Shown: one piece after another, positions 1 through 11,500 of the stretch
How the letters are laid out: each line of letters starts with the position of its first letter
Position numbering within the stretch: the stretch's first letter is position 1
Made by a program: the position numbers and the translations under genes
The notes under the pieces: model-generated
Told to the model about the DNA's origin: nothing
Databases searched by the model: none
Seen by the model: the letters and a program-made list of their open reading frames with translations, nothing else
Origin: Nocardia testacea NBRC 100365
Lineage (GTDB): Bacteria; Actinomycetota; Actinomycetes; Mycobacteriales; Mycobacteriaceae
Direction: 5' to 3'
Length of the DNA stretch: 64,000 bases
Assembly: GCF_000308775.1 (NCBI RefSeq)
Contig: NZ_BAGJ01000149.1
Coordinates: forward strand, 32,804 to 96,803

Positions 1-1
1 C

Positions 2-379
2 AACCCGGTGACATGGTCGAAGGAGATGGGGTTCAACCAAGGCGAGCTCGTCTCCGGCCACACCCGGACCCTGTACTGCTCGGGACAGACGGCGATGGGC
101 GACGACGGCACACCGCAGCATGCCGGTGACATGGCGGCCCAGTTGGCATCGAGCCTCGACAACCTGGCGGCCGTGCTCGGCGAGGCCGGTATGTCCCTGG
201 CGAATCTCGTACGGCTCAACGTCTACACCACCGACGTCGATCTGGTCTTCCAGCACTACGGCCTGCTCGCCGCACGGCTGGGCGCATCCGGCGTGGCACC
301 GGCCACCACGATGCTCGGGGTGACCCGGCTGGCGATCCCCGGCCTTCTGGTGGAACTCGAGGGGACCGCCGTCGACTGA
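2..379 (+). CDS. Rid-family (RidA/YjgF-like) protein, 5' end cut by window edge
   Basis: C-terminal portion of a small trimeric Rid-fold protein; the reading frame is open to the window edge and a GTG at position 8 is in frame, so the true start probably lies upstream. The pattern SGQTAMGDDG, then a helix with AQLASSLDNLAAVL, then LVRLNVYTTDVD and a closing LLVELEGTAVD strand is typical of the family. In canonical RidA an arginine in the segment after P-A (PARSCVEV type) binds the carboxylate of the 2-aminoacrylate substrate; here that segment reads PATTMLGV. This is therefore probably one of the Rid subgroups without the classical imine deaminase arginine. The next gene points toward it on the minus strand. 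Confidence 0.85.
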   Translation, partial: NPVTWSKEMGFNQGELVSGHTRTLYCSGQTAMGDDGTPQHAGDMAAQLASSLDNLAAVLGEAGMSLANLVRLNVYTTDVDLVFQHYGLLAARLGASGVAPATTMLGVTRLAIPGLLVELEGTAVD

Positions 380-576
380 TCCCCGGCCGCCCAGCGCGGC
401 CTACAGTGCGCGACGTGCCGGTAGCCGGTAGCCGGGATACCGATGACACGGGCCGACGGCACAGCGGACGGCGTGGAAGCCGGATCCGGTCGCACCTCGC
501 GACCGGCCGCACAGCACGACCGGCTACCGGCGACATGCTCCCGGCGCGTCTCTGCCGTCACCGGTCTCCGGCACTC

Positions 577-2631
<2,055 letters not shown>

Positions 2632-2794
2632 GCCCTCCAGCCTTCCACAGTCACCCGCGACCGCGCCCCGGCAAACCGGTGCACGATCTCTCGACAGCCG
2701 GGTCTCGCTGATCAGTTGACCACCACTGCGGATTCGACAGCCTGGCCACCTCTTGCCCACCCTCCCGCGCCCAGAAGCCCGTTGAAAACAGGTT

Positions 2795-5146
2795 TCAGTT
2801 TGTTGCGGAGTCGCTGACTGTTCCCGAAGGAACAGGCGGGCCACCCAACCCTACGACCCCGGCAGCCAAGCCATCTGTCAGTACCGCGCGGACCTGCGCA
2901 GCGGCGTCCGCAAGTGTGCGGAGCCCGGCGACCTGATCGTCGACGGCCGTCATGGTTGTGCCGATCCAGCGTTGTTCCTCCAAGGAAGGAAGGATGATCG
3001 TCTGACAACCCAGCGCATCCTTGCTCAGGGTAGCGACCGCAGTGCCGGTCGTACGGGCGGCAATCTCGGCCAGAATCCGCGGACTCGACAGGTAGACGAG
3101 CAGGTAGAGCGGGTCCACCTCGGCATTGCCCTGGACTCGAATTCGAATCAGGTTATTACCCAACAACATCCGAGACTGATCGGCGTCGACAATGGCCGGG
3201 GGGATCATGGAACCGGAGCGGGCCAGCAGAATATCATTCGGTTCGAGGAAGTACTTGCCGAGCCGGTCGGCCGCCCTCTCACCGATCGCCTCGGCTGAGG
3301 TGGCATCGATCCGGAAGTCGCGCAGATGTTTCCGCTTCACCACCGGCACCGAGCGTTCCTCGGCGGCCTCTCCTTTCGGCATGAGGTCGTGCGAGAGTCC
3401 AGGTTGAATGTCACAGATCGCGTCCAGCCGGACTACTCGCCGGGCCTCCGGATCGTCTCGTAGAGGTCCGTCATTTGAACACAGCCGATCGAGCACGGCC
3501 CGCGGCGCGGTCGATTCCCGCGATCGCCCGAATTCGGCGATTGCTCGATCGATATCGCCCAGCAGAGCATCGGTCCCGTTCTGCGCCGCACGACGGATAT
3601 AATCCGCGGGGCGCAGCCCGAACCCTGCCTCACCGATCATGTCCAGGTCCGCGTTGATCGCCGACCCACCCCCCGCCAGTTCCACGACGTGCTCCGGCGG
3701 CAGGGAGCGCCGGTTACGGAAGCAGTCGGAGATCGCTGCCACCGCGGCGTCCGGCAACCGGATGCGGTTACCATCCCGCACACCCATGTTCCCCGCGTCC
3801 ACTAGCAACACAGCTTCGAAGTCCGACACGCCACGGGCGACGATCCACACCGATGCCGCGATATCGGTGTTCGGGAATATTCTGGCCGGCAAAGTGACCA
3901 CTGCGCGTACCGCGCCCGCTGCCACCATTCGACGACGGATTTCCATCTCGGAGCGGTCGGCGGAGACTGCTGCCTGCGCCGGCATCAGCACCACTGCCAC
4001 GCCGTCCGGCGCCAGACTCGCCACAGCGTGCTGCAGCCAAGCGAAGTTGTCATTGTGTGACGGCGGAACACCGAAATCCCAGTCTTCGGGTCGATAGTCC
4101 GAGCGGCGTTCGGTCCGATTGTTGAACGGCGGATTTGTCAGGACTATGTCCGCATGGACACTGTCGGAGTCCTCATCTTCCCACGGCGCCGAATCACCCT
4201 GCCGAAAGTCGCCGGTTCGGCCCGCGATCGCGGTCCGCATGGCAGCTATCCGCAGTGATTGCATTGCCTGACCGACACCCCGGACACGGACATCTGCGTC
4301 CGGACCACACTCGCCTATGGCGGCCAGGAGCAATTCACCACCGCGGGCATATGGGTCGTACAACAGACCAGGCACCCGGCCTTCGGCGGTCGCGAGCGCT
4401 GACATGAGAGCGGCCGGCGAGGCTGGTGTGAAGTACCCGGCGCTGCCCGAGTCTCTAATGGCGGCGTAGCGGTCGACCAGGCTGGAGAATGCATGCGGAC
4501 CCAAGTTTTCGCATCCGTCGAGCATTTCCCGCACATCGCGGACCCGTCGCGTGTGCAGACGTTCCATTACTGGACGCACACCCGGTGCGATGGCGTGCGA
4601 GCGGAGCACGGCATCGATGCGCCAACCTGCCTCTCGGAGCAATTCCTCACCCTGTTCCGGCCCTGCCGCACGCCGCAACTCGCGCCAGGAGTCGTTATCG
4701 CGCACCCGAAGAAATATCAGGCACATCAGAATGACCAGGTAGTCCGGTTCGGACACCGATCCCGCACGCAGCCGGAACCCGATCGGCCCCAGCAGATTCG
4801 CCAGCACGCGATTCCGGCTCTCCGCATCGACTTCACTGTGGATCGCGGTGGCGTGTTCCGCTTGCTCGGCAGCGAAGCGGTCCCGGACCCGCTGCCCGTA
4901 GGTGATTCCCGCCGGCTCCCGCCCCGCATCCCGCTCCTTGTCTGGAACGGTACGGTCCGCCAACCAGTCGACGATCTGGTCGAGCCGGTAGTACACGCCT
5001 CGGTCATCGGAGCCTTCCGGTCGCGGAAAGGTCGCGGGATGCCGTTTCTCCCACATGGTGACGGTAGGCCGACGCACCCCCGCCAACCTGGCGATATCCG
5101 GCTTGTGGACATAACTGAGGCGCTGCGTCCGGTCGGCGTGGTTCAA
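2795..5146 (-). CDS. HTH - N6-adenine methylase - type I specificity-domain fusion protein
   Basis: 783-aa protein combining an N-terminal AlpA/MerR-like helix-turn-helix (about residues 11-60, KPDIARLAGVRRPTVTMWEK), an N6 adenine DNA methylase domain (about 100-540) and a C-terminal HsdS-like target-recognition segment (about 580-783, ending with a SLEEQRWIGTTMTAVDDQV coiled helix). Methylase motif IV is NPPF at 338-341, and motif I is the variant DPYARGG near 264-270. The TTG start at 5146 is chosen because the upstream small ORF stops in the same bases (ATTGA overlap) and GAGGA sits 6 nt upstream; ATG codons further up would overlap that ORF. A methylase and a single TRD in one chain resembles type IIG/BREX-like enzymes without an obvious nuclease domain. 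No restriction subunit specific to it is adjacent, so it may act as an orphan methyltransferase, a regulator, or with the neighbouring HsdR. Confidence 0.85.
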   Translation of the reverse strand: MNHADRTQRLSYVHKPDIARLAGVRRPTVTMWEKRHPATFPRPEGSDDRGVYYRLDQIVDWLADRTVPDKERDAGREPAGITYGQRVRDRFAAEQAEHATAIHSEVDAESRNRVLANLLGPIGFRLRAGSVSEPDYLVILMCLIFLRVRDNDSWRELRRAAGPEQGEELLREAGWRIDAVLRSHAIAPGVRPVMERLHTRRVRDVREMLDGCENLGPHAFSSLVDRYAAIRDSGSAGYFTPASPAALMSALATAEGRVPGLLYDPYARGGELLLAAIGECGPDADVRVRGVGQAMQSLRIAAMRTAIAGRTGDFRQGDSAPWEDEDSDSVHADIVLTNPPFNNRTERRSDYRPEDWDFGVPPSHNDNFAWLQHAVASLAPDGVAVVLMPAQAAVSADRSEMEIRRRMVAAGAVRAVVTLPARIFPNTDIAASVWIVARGVSDFEAVLLVDAGNMGVRDGNRIRLPDAAVAAISDCFRNRRSLPPEHVVELAGGGSAINADLDMIGEAGFGLRPADYIRRAAQNGTDALLGDIDRAIAEFGRSRESTAPRAVLDRLCSNDGPLRDDPEARRVVRLDAICDIQPGLSHDLMPKGEAAEERSVPVVKRKHLRDFRIDATSAEAIGERAADRLGKYFLEPNDILLARSGSMIPPAIVDADQSRMLLGNNLIRIRVQGNAEVDPLYLLVYLSSPRILAEIAARTTGTAVATLSKDALGCQTIILPSLEEQRWIGTTMTAVDDQVAGLRTLADAAAQVRAVLTDGLAAGVVGLGGPPVPSGTVSDSATN

Positions 5147-5427
5147 TTCTGGTCCTCGGGTGAATCGTGTTCCTGATGGCATTCGGCGGGGCATGCGTCC
5201 GGTGCGCCGGGGTCGCAATCGCACCGCCGGGCCGGTTCGGTCTCTTCAGCCGGATCCTTCGGCAGCAGACGAGCGAGTACGCCGCCGGCATCCCGGCGAC
5301 GCGACCGGTCTGGATGCCATACCGCGCACAGCGCGGCCATGAGTCGTTCCGGCCCGAGGTGAGTGGCCCACCAGGCGACGGCGGGCGTGGCTGAGATGGC
5401 GATCAACTCCAGCATCATCGGCGGCAT
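5143..5427 (-). CDS. Small hypothetical protein coupled to the HTH-methylase fusion
   Basis: About 94 aa if started at the ATG at 5427 (ATGs at 5418 and 5415, or a TTG at 5454, are alternatives). The N-terminal half has a hydrophobic helix (MMLELIAISATPAVAWWATHL) and a basic stretch; the C-terminal third is acidic and cysteine-containing (RRCDCDPGAPDACPAECHQE). I do not recognise a family. It is called because its stop codon overlaps the TTG start of the fusion methylase, which implies translational coupling, and because no other ORF explains this stretch. It could be a small regulator or an accessory subunit. Confidence 0.5.
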   Translation of the reverse strand: MPPMMLELIAISATPAVAWWATHLGPERLMAALCAVWHPDRSRRRDAGGVLARLLPKDPAEETEPARRCDCDPGAPDACPAECHQEHDSPEDQN

Positions 5428-5560
5428 TCCGTTCCGGGCCGCCGAGACCGGCAATGTAGCGCCGCCGGCAGCGGCGCGAGTCGACGAGTCATGACCTCTC
5501 GTTCAGGGCGTAGTAGCGGGTTGACACCAAGGACGCTATCGTCTCCGGCACCGATCGATC

Positions 5561-5575
5561 GATAATCTGATTATC
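5561..5575. promoter_or_regulatory. 15-bp palindrome, operator candidate between divergent defence operons
   Basis: GATAATC-T-GATTATC is a perfect inverted repeat with 7-bp arms. It lies in the ~360-bp noncoding, visibly AT-richer stretch between the minus-strand small ORF/fusion methylase and the plus-strand hsdM. Either the HTH of the fusion methylase or a host regulator could bind it. No clean -35/-10 pair is seen; a TTGACA occurs at 5521-5526 without a convincing partner. The rest of 5430-5790 shows no gene. Confidence 0.4.
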
Positions 5576-5790
5576 ACTAGACCAAGCCGACTCAGCAAGA
5601 TTGCACATGGAGATCCAGGAGAATTCTGGCAAATATGCACTTCAAAAGGCATTCACAGCACCGGCGTAACAGGCTTGCGCACGCTGAAACATATCTGAGC
5701 ACTGCCCATGGTCAGCTTGTCAGTTCGTCAGTATCTCCGGACCGATTGCTCTCCGTACCGCCCTTACCGACCCTTCGATAGGGTTCACCG

Positions 5791-7320
5791 GTGATCACCG
5801 GCGAACTCCGCACCAAGATAGACAGCCTCTGGGATGCCTTCTGGTCTGGCGGCATCTCCAACCCCCTCGAAGTGATCGAGCAGATCACCTACCTGATCTT
5901 CCTGCGGCGATTGGATGACATCCAGACCGTCAAGGAGCGCAAGGCGAATCGCACATCCAGCCCGATCGATCGGCCGATCTACACCGACGAGACCGACTCG
6001 CTACGGTGGTCGAACCTGAAGAACCTCCACCCGGACCTGATGTTTCCGCGATTCCGGGACGAGGTTTTCCCCTGGTTGCGGGATCTGAGCGGCGCGGACG
6101 CCAGCGACGACTCCACCTACGCCCACCACATGCGCGACGCCCGCTTCACTATCCCCACCCCTGCCCTGCTCGGCAAGGTGGTGGACCTGATCAACGAACT
6201 TCCGCTCGACGCGGGCGACACCAAGGGTGACCTGTACGAGTACATGCTCGGCAAACTCGCCACCGCCGGCCAGAACGGCCAGTTCCGCACTCCTCGCCAC
6301 ATCATCGACCTGATGGTGCGCATGATGGCTCCTGGCCCAAACGACGAGGTCTGCGATCCGGCCTGCGGCACAGCCGGCTTTCTAGTCGGCGCGGCCGAGT
6401 ACATCGCCCAGACCCACCACGAGGACCTACTCGATCCGGCCATCCGCGATCATTACGACCACGGCATGTTCCACGGCTTCGACTTCGACCGCACCATGCT
6501 GCGCATCGCCAGCATGAACCTGCTCATGCACGGCGTCGACCAACCCGATATCCGCTACCGAGACTCCCTGGCCGAAAGCGCCGCGGGCGAGGCCGACAAG
6601 TACTCCATGATCCTGGCCAACCCACCCTTCGCGGGCAGCCTCGACTATGCGACCACCGCCAAGGACCTCCAGGCCATCGTCAAAACAAAGAAGACCGAGC
6701 TGCTCTTCCTGGCCTTGTTCCTGCGCCTGCTCAAACCCGGCGGCCGAGCCGCCGTCATCGTCCCCGACGGCGTGCTGTTCGGATCCACCAAGGCGCACAA
6801 AGAACTTCGCAAGATACTGGTGGAGGGCCACAAGCTCGATGCCGTGGTGAAACTGCCCAGCGGGGTATTCAAGCCCTACGCGGGCGTGTCCACTGCCATC
6901 CTGTTCTTCACCAAAACGAACAGCGGCGGCACCGACACCGTGTGGTTCTACGAGGTCACCGCCGACGGATTCAGCCTCGACGACAAGCGCACCCCACTGC
7001 TGCCGGAGACCAAACTCGGAACAGCCCCCACCACCGCTCTCACCAGCGACGAGCACACCAAGAACAACCTCCCTGACGTTATGGCCCGCTGGGCGCTGCG
7101 CAACGGCAGCGAACATGAGCGGCCCCGCACCGCCCAGAGCTTCTGCGTACCCAAGGCCGACATCGCCGCCCAGGACTACGACCTGTCCCTCAACCGGTAC
7201 AAGGAGATCGTCCACGAGGAGGTCGAGCACCGGCCGCCGATGGAGATCATCGAGGAGCTGGAGCGGATCGAGGCGGAAATTCAGCAGGGAATGTCGGAGT
7301 TGAAGGGGATGCTCGGGTGA
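5791..7320 (+). CDS. hsdM: Type I restriction-modification system, DNA methylase subunit HsdM
   Basis: 509-aa N6-adenine methyltransferase that pairs with HsdS to modify the recognition site and forms the core of the restriction complex. HsdM_N helical domain at about residues 6-140, N6_Mtase domain at about 145-430 with SAM motif I DPACGTAGF at 189-197 and catalytic NPPF at 277-280, and a C-terminal helix (EIIEELERIEAEIQQGM) that contacts HsdS. Start is GTG at 5791, preceded by an AGGG seven bases upstream. It opens the hsdM-hsdS-hsdR operon; its TGA overlaps the GTG of hsdS by 4 nt. Confidence 0.95.
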   Translation: MITGELRTKIDSLWDAFWSGGISNPLEVIEQITYLIFLRRLDDIQTVKERKANRTSSPIDRPIYTDETDSLRWSNLKNLHPDLMFPRFRDEVFPWLRDLSGADASDDSTYAHHMRDARFTIPTPALLGKVVDLINELPLDAGDTKGDLYEYMLGKLATAGQNGQFRTPRHIIDLMVRMMAPGPNDEVCDPACGTAGFLVGAAEYIAQTHHEDLLDPAIRDHYDHGMFHGFDFDRTMLRIASMNLLMHGVDQPDIRYRDSLAESAAGEADKYSMILANPPFAGSLDYATTAKDLQAIVKTKKTELLFLALFLRLLKPGGRAAVIVPDGVLFGSTKAHKELRKILVEGHKLDAVVKLPSGVFKPYAGVSTAILFFTKTNSGGTDTVWFYEVTADGFSLDDKRTPLLPETKLGTAPTTALTSDEHTKNNLPDVMARWALRNGSEHERPRTAQSFCVPKADIAAQDYDLSLNRYKEIVHEEVEHRPPMEIIEELERIEAEIQQGMSELKGMLG

Positions 7321-8531
7321 CCGTCTACCGTTCGGTTCCAATCGGCGATGTCACGACAGTTAGGGGTGGCGGAACTCCTACTCGGTCCAACGCGGACTAC
7401 TACGGCGGCGGCATTCCTTGGGTTACGCCGAAGGACATGAAATCCTGGAGCATCGATCAATCACAGGTAACCCTCTCAGAATTCGGTGTCCAGAATAGCC
7501 CGGCAAAGCTCATACCAGAAAACAGCGTCCTGGTAGTGGTGCGTTCGGGCGTGCTGAAACATACGATCCCGGTTGGTATCAACAAGGTACCCGTAACTAT
7601 AAATCAGGATATTAAAGCAATAATATGTGGCGACTCGATCCTCCCCGAGTACCTTGCAAGGTTCATCAAGGAACGATCGGAGGTCATCCTCAAATGGGTC
7701 CGAGCGACGACAGCTGACAACTTTCCGTTCGACGCGCTTCGATCCCTACCCATACCGCTGCCCCCGTTGAACGAACAGCGGCGGATTGCGGCGATACTGG
7801 ATCGGGCAGATACTCTGCGGGCGAAACGGCGACAGGCCATCGCTCTCCTCGACGACCTGGCCCAATCCCTCTTCATCGACATGTTCGGTGACCCCTCCTC
7901 GAATCCACACGGATGGCCAACCCGCACTATTAGGGACTTGATTGAATCGACACAGTACGGCACAGGCGAAAAGGCCGCACTCACTGGTGAGACACCGGTG
8001 CTGCGCATGGGAAATCTAACAAGCGACGGAAAGATTGTCGTTGACGACCTGAAATATCTCGGTGGATATGTCGACGAGCGATACATCGCAAGGCAGGGCG
8101 ATATTCTTTTCAATCGAACCAATAGCGCCGAGCTCGTTGGAAAAACTGCACTGTTCAAGTATTCGGAACCGATGGCGTACGCTGGCTATCTTATTCGTGT
8201 AAGAGTAAATGCCGCCAACACTCCCGACTACGTCGCAGCATTTCTGAACACCAAGTACGCAAAACGCATTCTACGTGGAATGTGCAAGTCCATCGTCGGC
8301 ATGGCGAATATCAACGCGAGGGAGCTTCGATCGATCGCAATTGCTCAACCTCCCCTCCCATTGCAACAAGAGTTCGCCGAACGCATCGACAGCGTCGACT
8401 CGGCGAGGTCCATCCACGCCACTGCTCTCGCCCACCTGGACACTCTCTTCGCCTCCCTCCAATCCCGTGCCTTCCGCGGCGAACTCTGGCAAACTGACCT
8501 CGAACACCTTGAGGGGGAAGGATTGTCGTGA
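7317..8531 (+). CDS. hsdS: Type I restriction-modification system, specificity subunit HsdS
   Basis: 404-aa DNA-recognition subunit with two target-recognition domains, about residues 1-140 and 195-350, each followed by a conserved helical spacer; the central one begins LPPLNEQRRIAAILDRA. The TRD-coding parts are AT-richer than the flanking spacer-coding parts, as is usual in hsdS because TRDs are exchanged horizontally. The GTG start overlaps the hsdM stop (GTGA) and the TGA stop overlaps the hsdR GTG, so the three subunits are translationally coupled. The recognition sequence cannot be read from the protein. Confidence 0.95.
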   Translation: MTVYRSVPIGDVTTVRGGGTPTRSNADYYGGGIPWVTPKDMKSWSIDQSQVTLSEFGVQNSPAKLIPENSVLVVVRSGVLKHTIPVGINKVPVTINQDIKAIICGDSILPEYLARFIKERSEVILKWVRATTADNFPFDALRSLPIPLPPLNEQRRIAAILDRADTLRAKRRQAIALLDDLAQSLFIDMFGDPSSNPHGWPTRTIRDLIESTQYGTGEKAALTGETPVLRMGNLTSDGKIVVDDLKYLGGYVDERYIARQGDILFNRTNSAELVGKTALFKYSEPMAYAGYLIRVRVNAANTPDYVAAFLNTKYAKRILRGMCKSIVGMANINARELRSIAIAQPPLPLQQEFAERIDSVDSARSIHATALAHLDTLFASLQSRAFRGELWQTDLEHLEGEGLS

Positions 8532-11500
8532 GCAACTTCGGGTTCCTGCGGGCAGAGTGGCCGAATCTGTTCGAGGAGGCCAAGCGGGCCGAGCGGGCCG
8601 GGGTGGCCGATCCCCGGGTGGCGTGCATCTGTGCCCGCAGGACGCTGGAGTTGACCGTCGAGTGGTTGTACGACGCGGATGCCACGCTGAAGAAGCCATA
8701 CTACAACGATTTGAACGCCAAGATCAATGATCCGTCCATGGTGGCGCTGGTCGGTCTCGATATGCGGACGAAGATGGAGCTGGTCCGCAAGGCTGGCAAT
8801 GACGGGGTGCACGGGAAGAAGCCCATCACCGAGAAGTCCTCGATGGAGACTCTGGGTGAGCTGTTCCAGGTGATGTACTGGGTGGCCCGGCGCTATGTCC
8901 GCAACCCCGCGAATCTCCCGCCTGCGGCATTGGCTTTCGACCCGAACCTGGTGCCCCGGCCGGTACCCGCCGAGGTACGGCGAAAGAAGCAAGCCGAGAT
9001 CCAAGCGATGCTGGCCGAATTCGAGCAGCAACGCAGTGACCTCGCCGCACAGCGAGCGGCGAACGCCGATCTCGAGGCGGAACTCGCCGAATTGCGGGCG
9101 CAGATCAGGGCGGCCAAGCAGACCAACCAGAAACTTCCCGACACACATGACTACACCGAGAACATCACTCGAAAGCTGTACATCGACCGCCTGCTGGCCG
9201 AAGCTGGATGGCAGCTCGACAGTCTGGAGGACCGGGAATATCCGGTACCCGGTCTGCCGACGCCGAGCGGCAAGGGACGTGTCGATTATGTGCTGTGGGA
9301 CGACAACGGCAAGCCGCTGGGGCTGATCGAGGCCAAGCGCGCGTCGAAGGACCCGGATGTCGCCGGCAAGGAGCAGGCCCGCCAGTACGCCGACGCACTG
9401 GAGCAGCAGACCGGCCAGCGTCCGGTCATCTTCTACACCAACGGTTTCGAGACCTGGATCTGGGACGACCGGCTCTATCCGCCGCGCCGGGTGCAGGGTT
9501 TCTACACGAAAGACGAGCTACGGCTGCTGATTCAGCGGCGCGCCGGCCGCAAGAAGCTGGCCACCGAAACCATCAATGAGCAGATCGTCGACCGGCATTA
9601 CCAGACTCGCGCAATCCGCCGTATCGCGGGCAGCTTCGAGTCCGATAATCGACGCCAGGCCCTGCTGGTGATGGCGACGGGCACGGGCAAGACTCGCACG
9701 GCCATCGCCCTGGTCGATCTGCTGGCCCGGTCGGGCTGGGTGAAGCGGGTACTGTTCCTGGCCGACCGGCAGGTACTGGTGAATCAGGCAGCCAAGGCGT
9801 TCAAGACCCACGTTCCGGGGCTCACCACGGTAAACCTGCTGGCCGACAAGAAAGCCATCGGCCGGGTGTACGTCTGCACCTATCAGTCGATGATGGCGCT
9901 GGCCGACGAAATCGACTCCGGCGGCGTGAAGCGTTTCGGGCCTGGTCATTTCGATCTGGTCATCATCGACGAGGCACACCGGTCGGTGTATCAGAAGTAC
10001 GGAACATTGTTCACCTACTTCGATTCGCTGCTGGTCGGATTGACCGCCACCCCGCGCGACGATATAGACCACAACACATACCAGCTTTTCCACCTCGAAG
10101 ACGGGATGCCGACCGACCACTACGACCTCGATGAGGCGGTGTCCGACAAGAACCTGGTGCCGCCCACCGTCGTGGACGTGCCCTTGAAGTTCCCGCGCCT
10201 CGGCATCAGGTACGACGAACTCCCACCTGACGAGCAAGACCAGTGGGAATCCACGGACTGGGCCCCCGACGACGGCGATATTCCCGACGTCATCGAGCCC
10301 GACGACCTTAATAAATTCCTGTTCAACGCCGACACCGTCGACAAGATGCTGGAAACGGTGATGGAATTCGGGTTGAAGGTCGATACCGGCGATCACATCG
10401 GAAAGACCATCGTGTTCGCCCGTAATACCAAACATGCCAAGCTAATCGCCGAACGCTTCGACAGCCTGTACCCGCATTACCGGGGCGACTTCGCGACCAT
10501 CATCACGAGCAAGGCCGACAACGCGCAAAGCCTCATCGATAAGTTCGAGAAGCCGGGCAGCGCGCCCTATCTCGCTATTTCGGTCGATATGCTCGACACC
10601 GGGGTGGATGTACCCGCCGTAGTAAACCTGGTGTTCGCGAAGCGAGTCCGCTCGAAGACCAAGTTTTGGCAGATGCTCGGACGCGGGACCCGGCTGTGCG
10701 AGAACCTTTTCGGCCCCGGACAACACAAGACCGGGTTCGTCGTGTTCGACCTGGGCCAGAATGTCGAGTACTTCAATCAGAACCTTCCCACCACAGCCGG
10801 CCGGTCGACGCGCTCTTTGCGCGAGAAGCTGTTCCGGCAGCGTGCTGACCTGTTGTTGGAGCTGGATCAGCTGGAGAATCCCGGCGATACACCGGCCGAC
10901 ATCCCGACAGGTGAACCGGAAAGCACCGGTGATGTGCGTTGGCAGTTCGCGCAGGCACTGCACCAGCAGGTGGCCGGAATGAATCCCGACAGCATCGAAG
11001 TACGCCACAAATTGCGGCAGGTCGAAGCCTTTGTCGATCCCGCCACCTGGCAGCGGTTCACACCGCAGAAGCGCAGGGAACTCGATGAGATAGCCGGGCT
11101 GCCGACCGAATTCGTGGAGGATGGCAACAGCCCTCAGGCCAAACGCTTCGACTACCTCATGCTGCGGCTGGAGTACGCATGTCTCACTGGAGAGCCAAGC
11201 TTCGCTGCGCTGCAAGAGCAGGTGCGCGATATCGCCACAGAATTGCTCAGCCTGGCGTTGCAGAACATCCCGGCAGTCTCGAAGCATCATGACTTCCTCG
11301 AGGACGTCTGCTCCGATGCCTGGTGGGATGATGTCACCCTGCCCATGCTCGAGACCGTGCGCCGACGCCTGCGTGCCCTGGTCGCCAATATCAAGCCAAC
11401 ACGGCGCAGCCCGGTCTACACCGACTTCACCGACGAGCTCGGCCAACTGCACATCCAGGAACTCACCGCGCTCAGCGGCATTCGTGGCAAGTCACGATTC

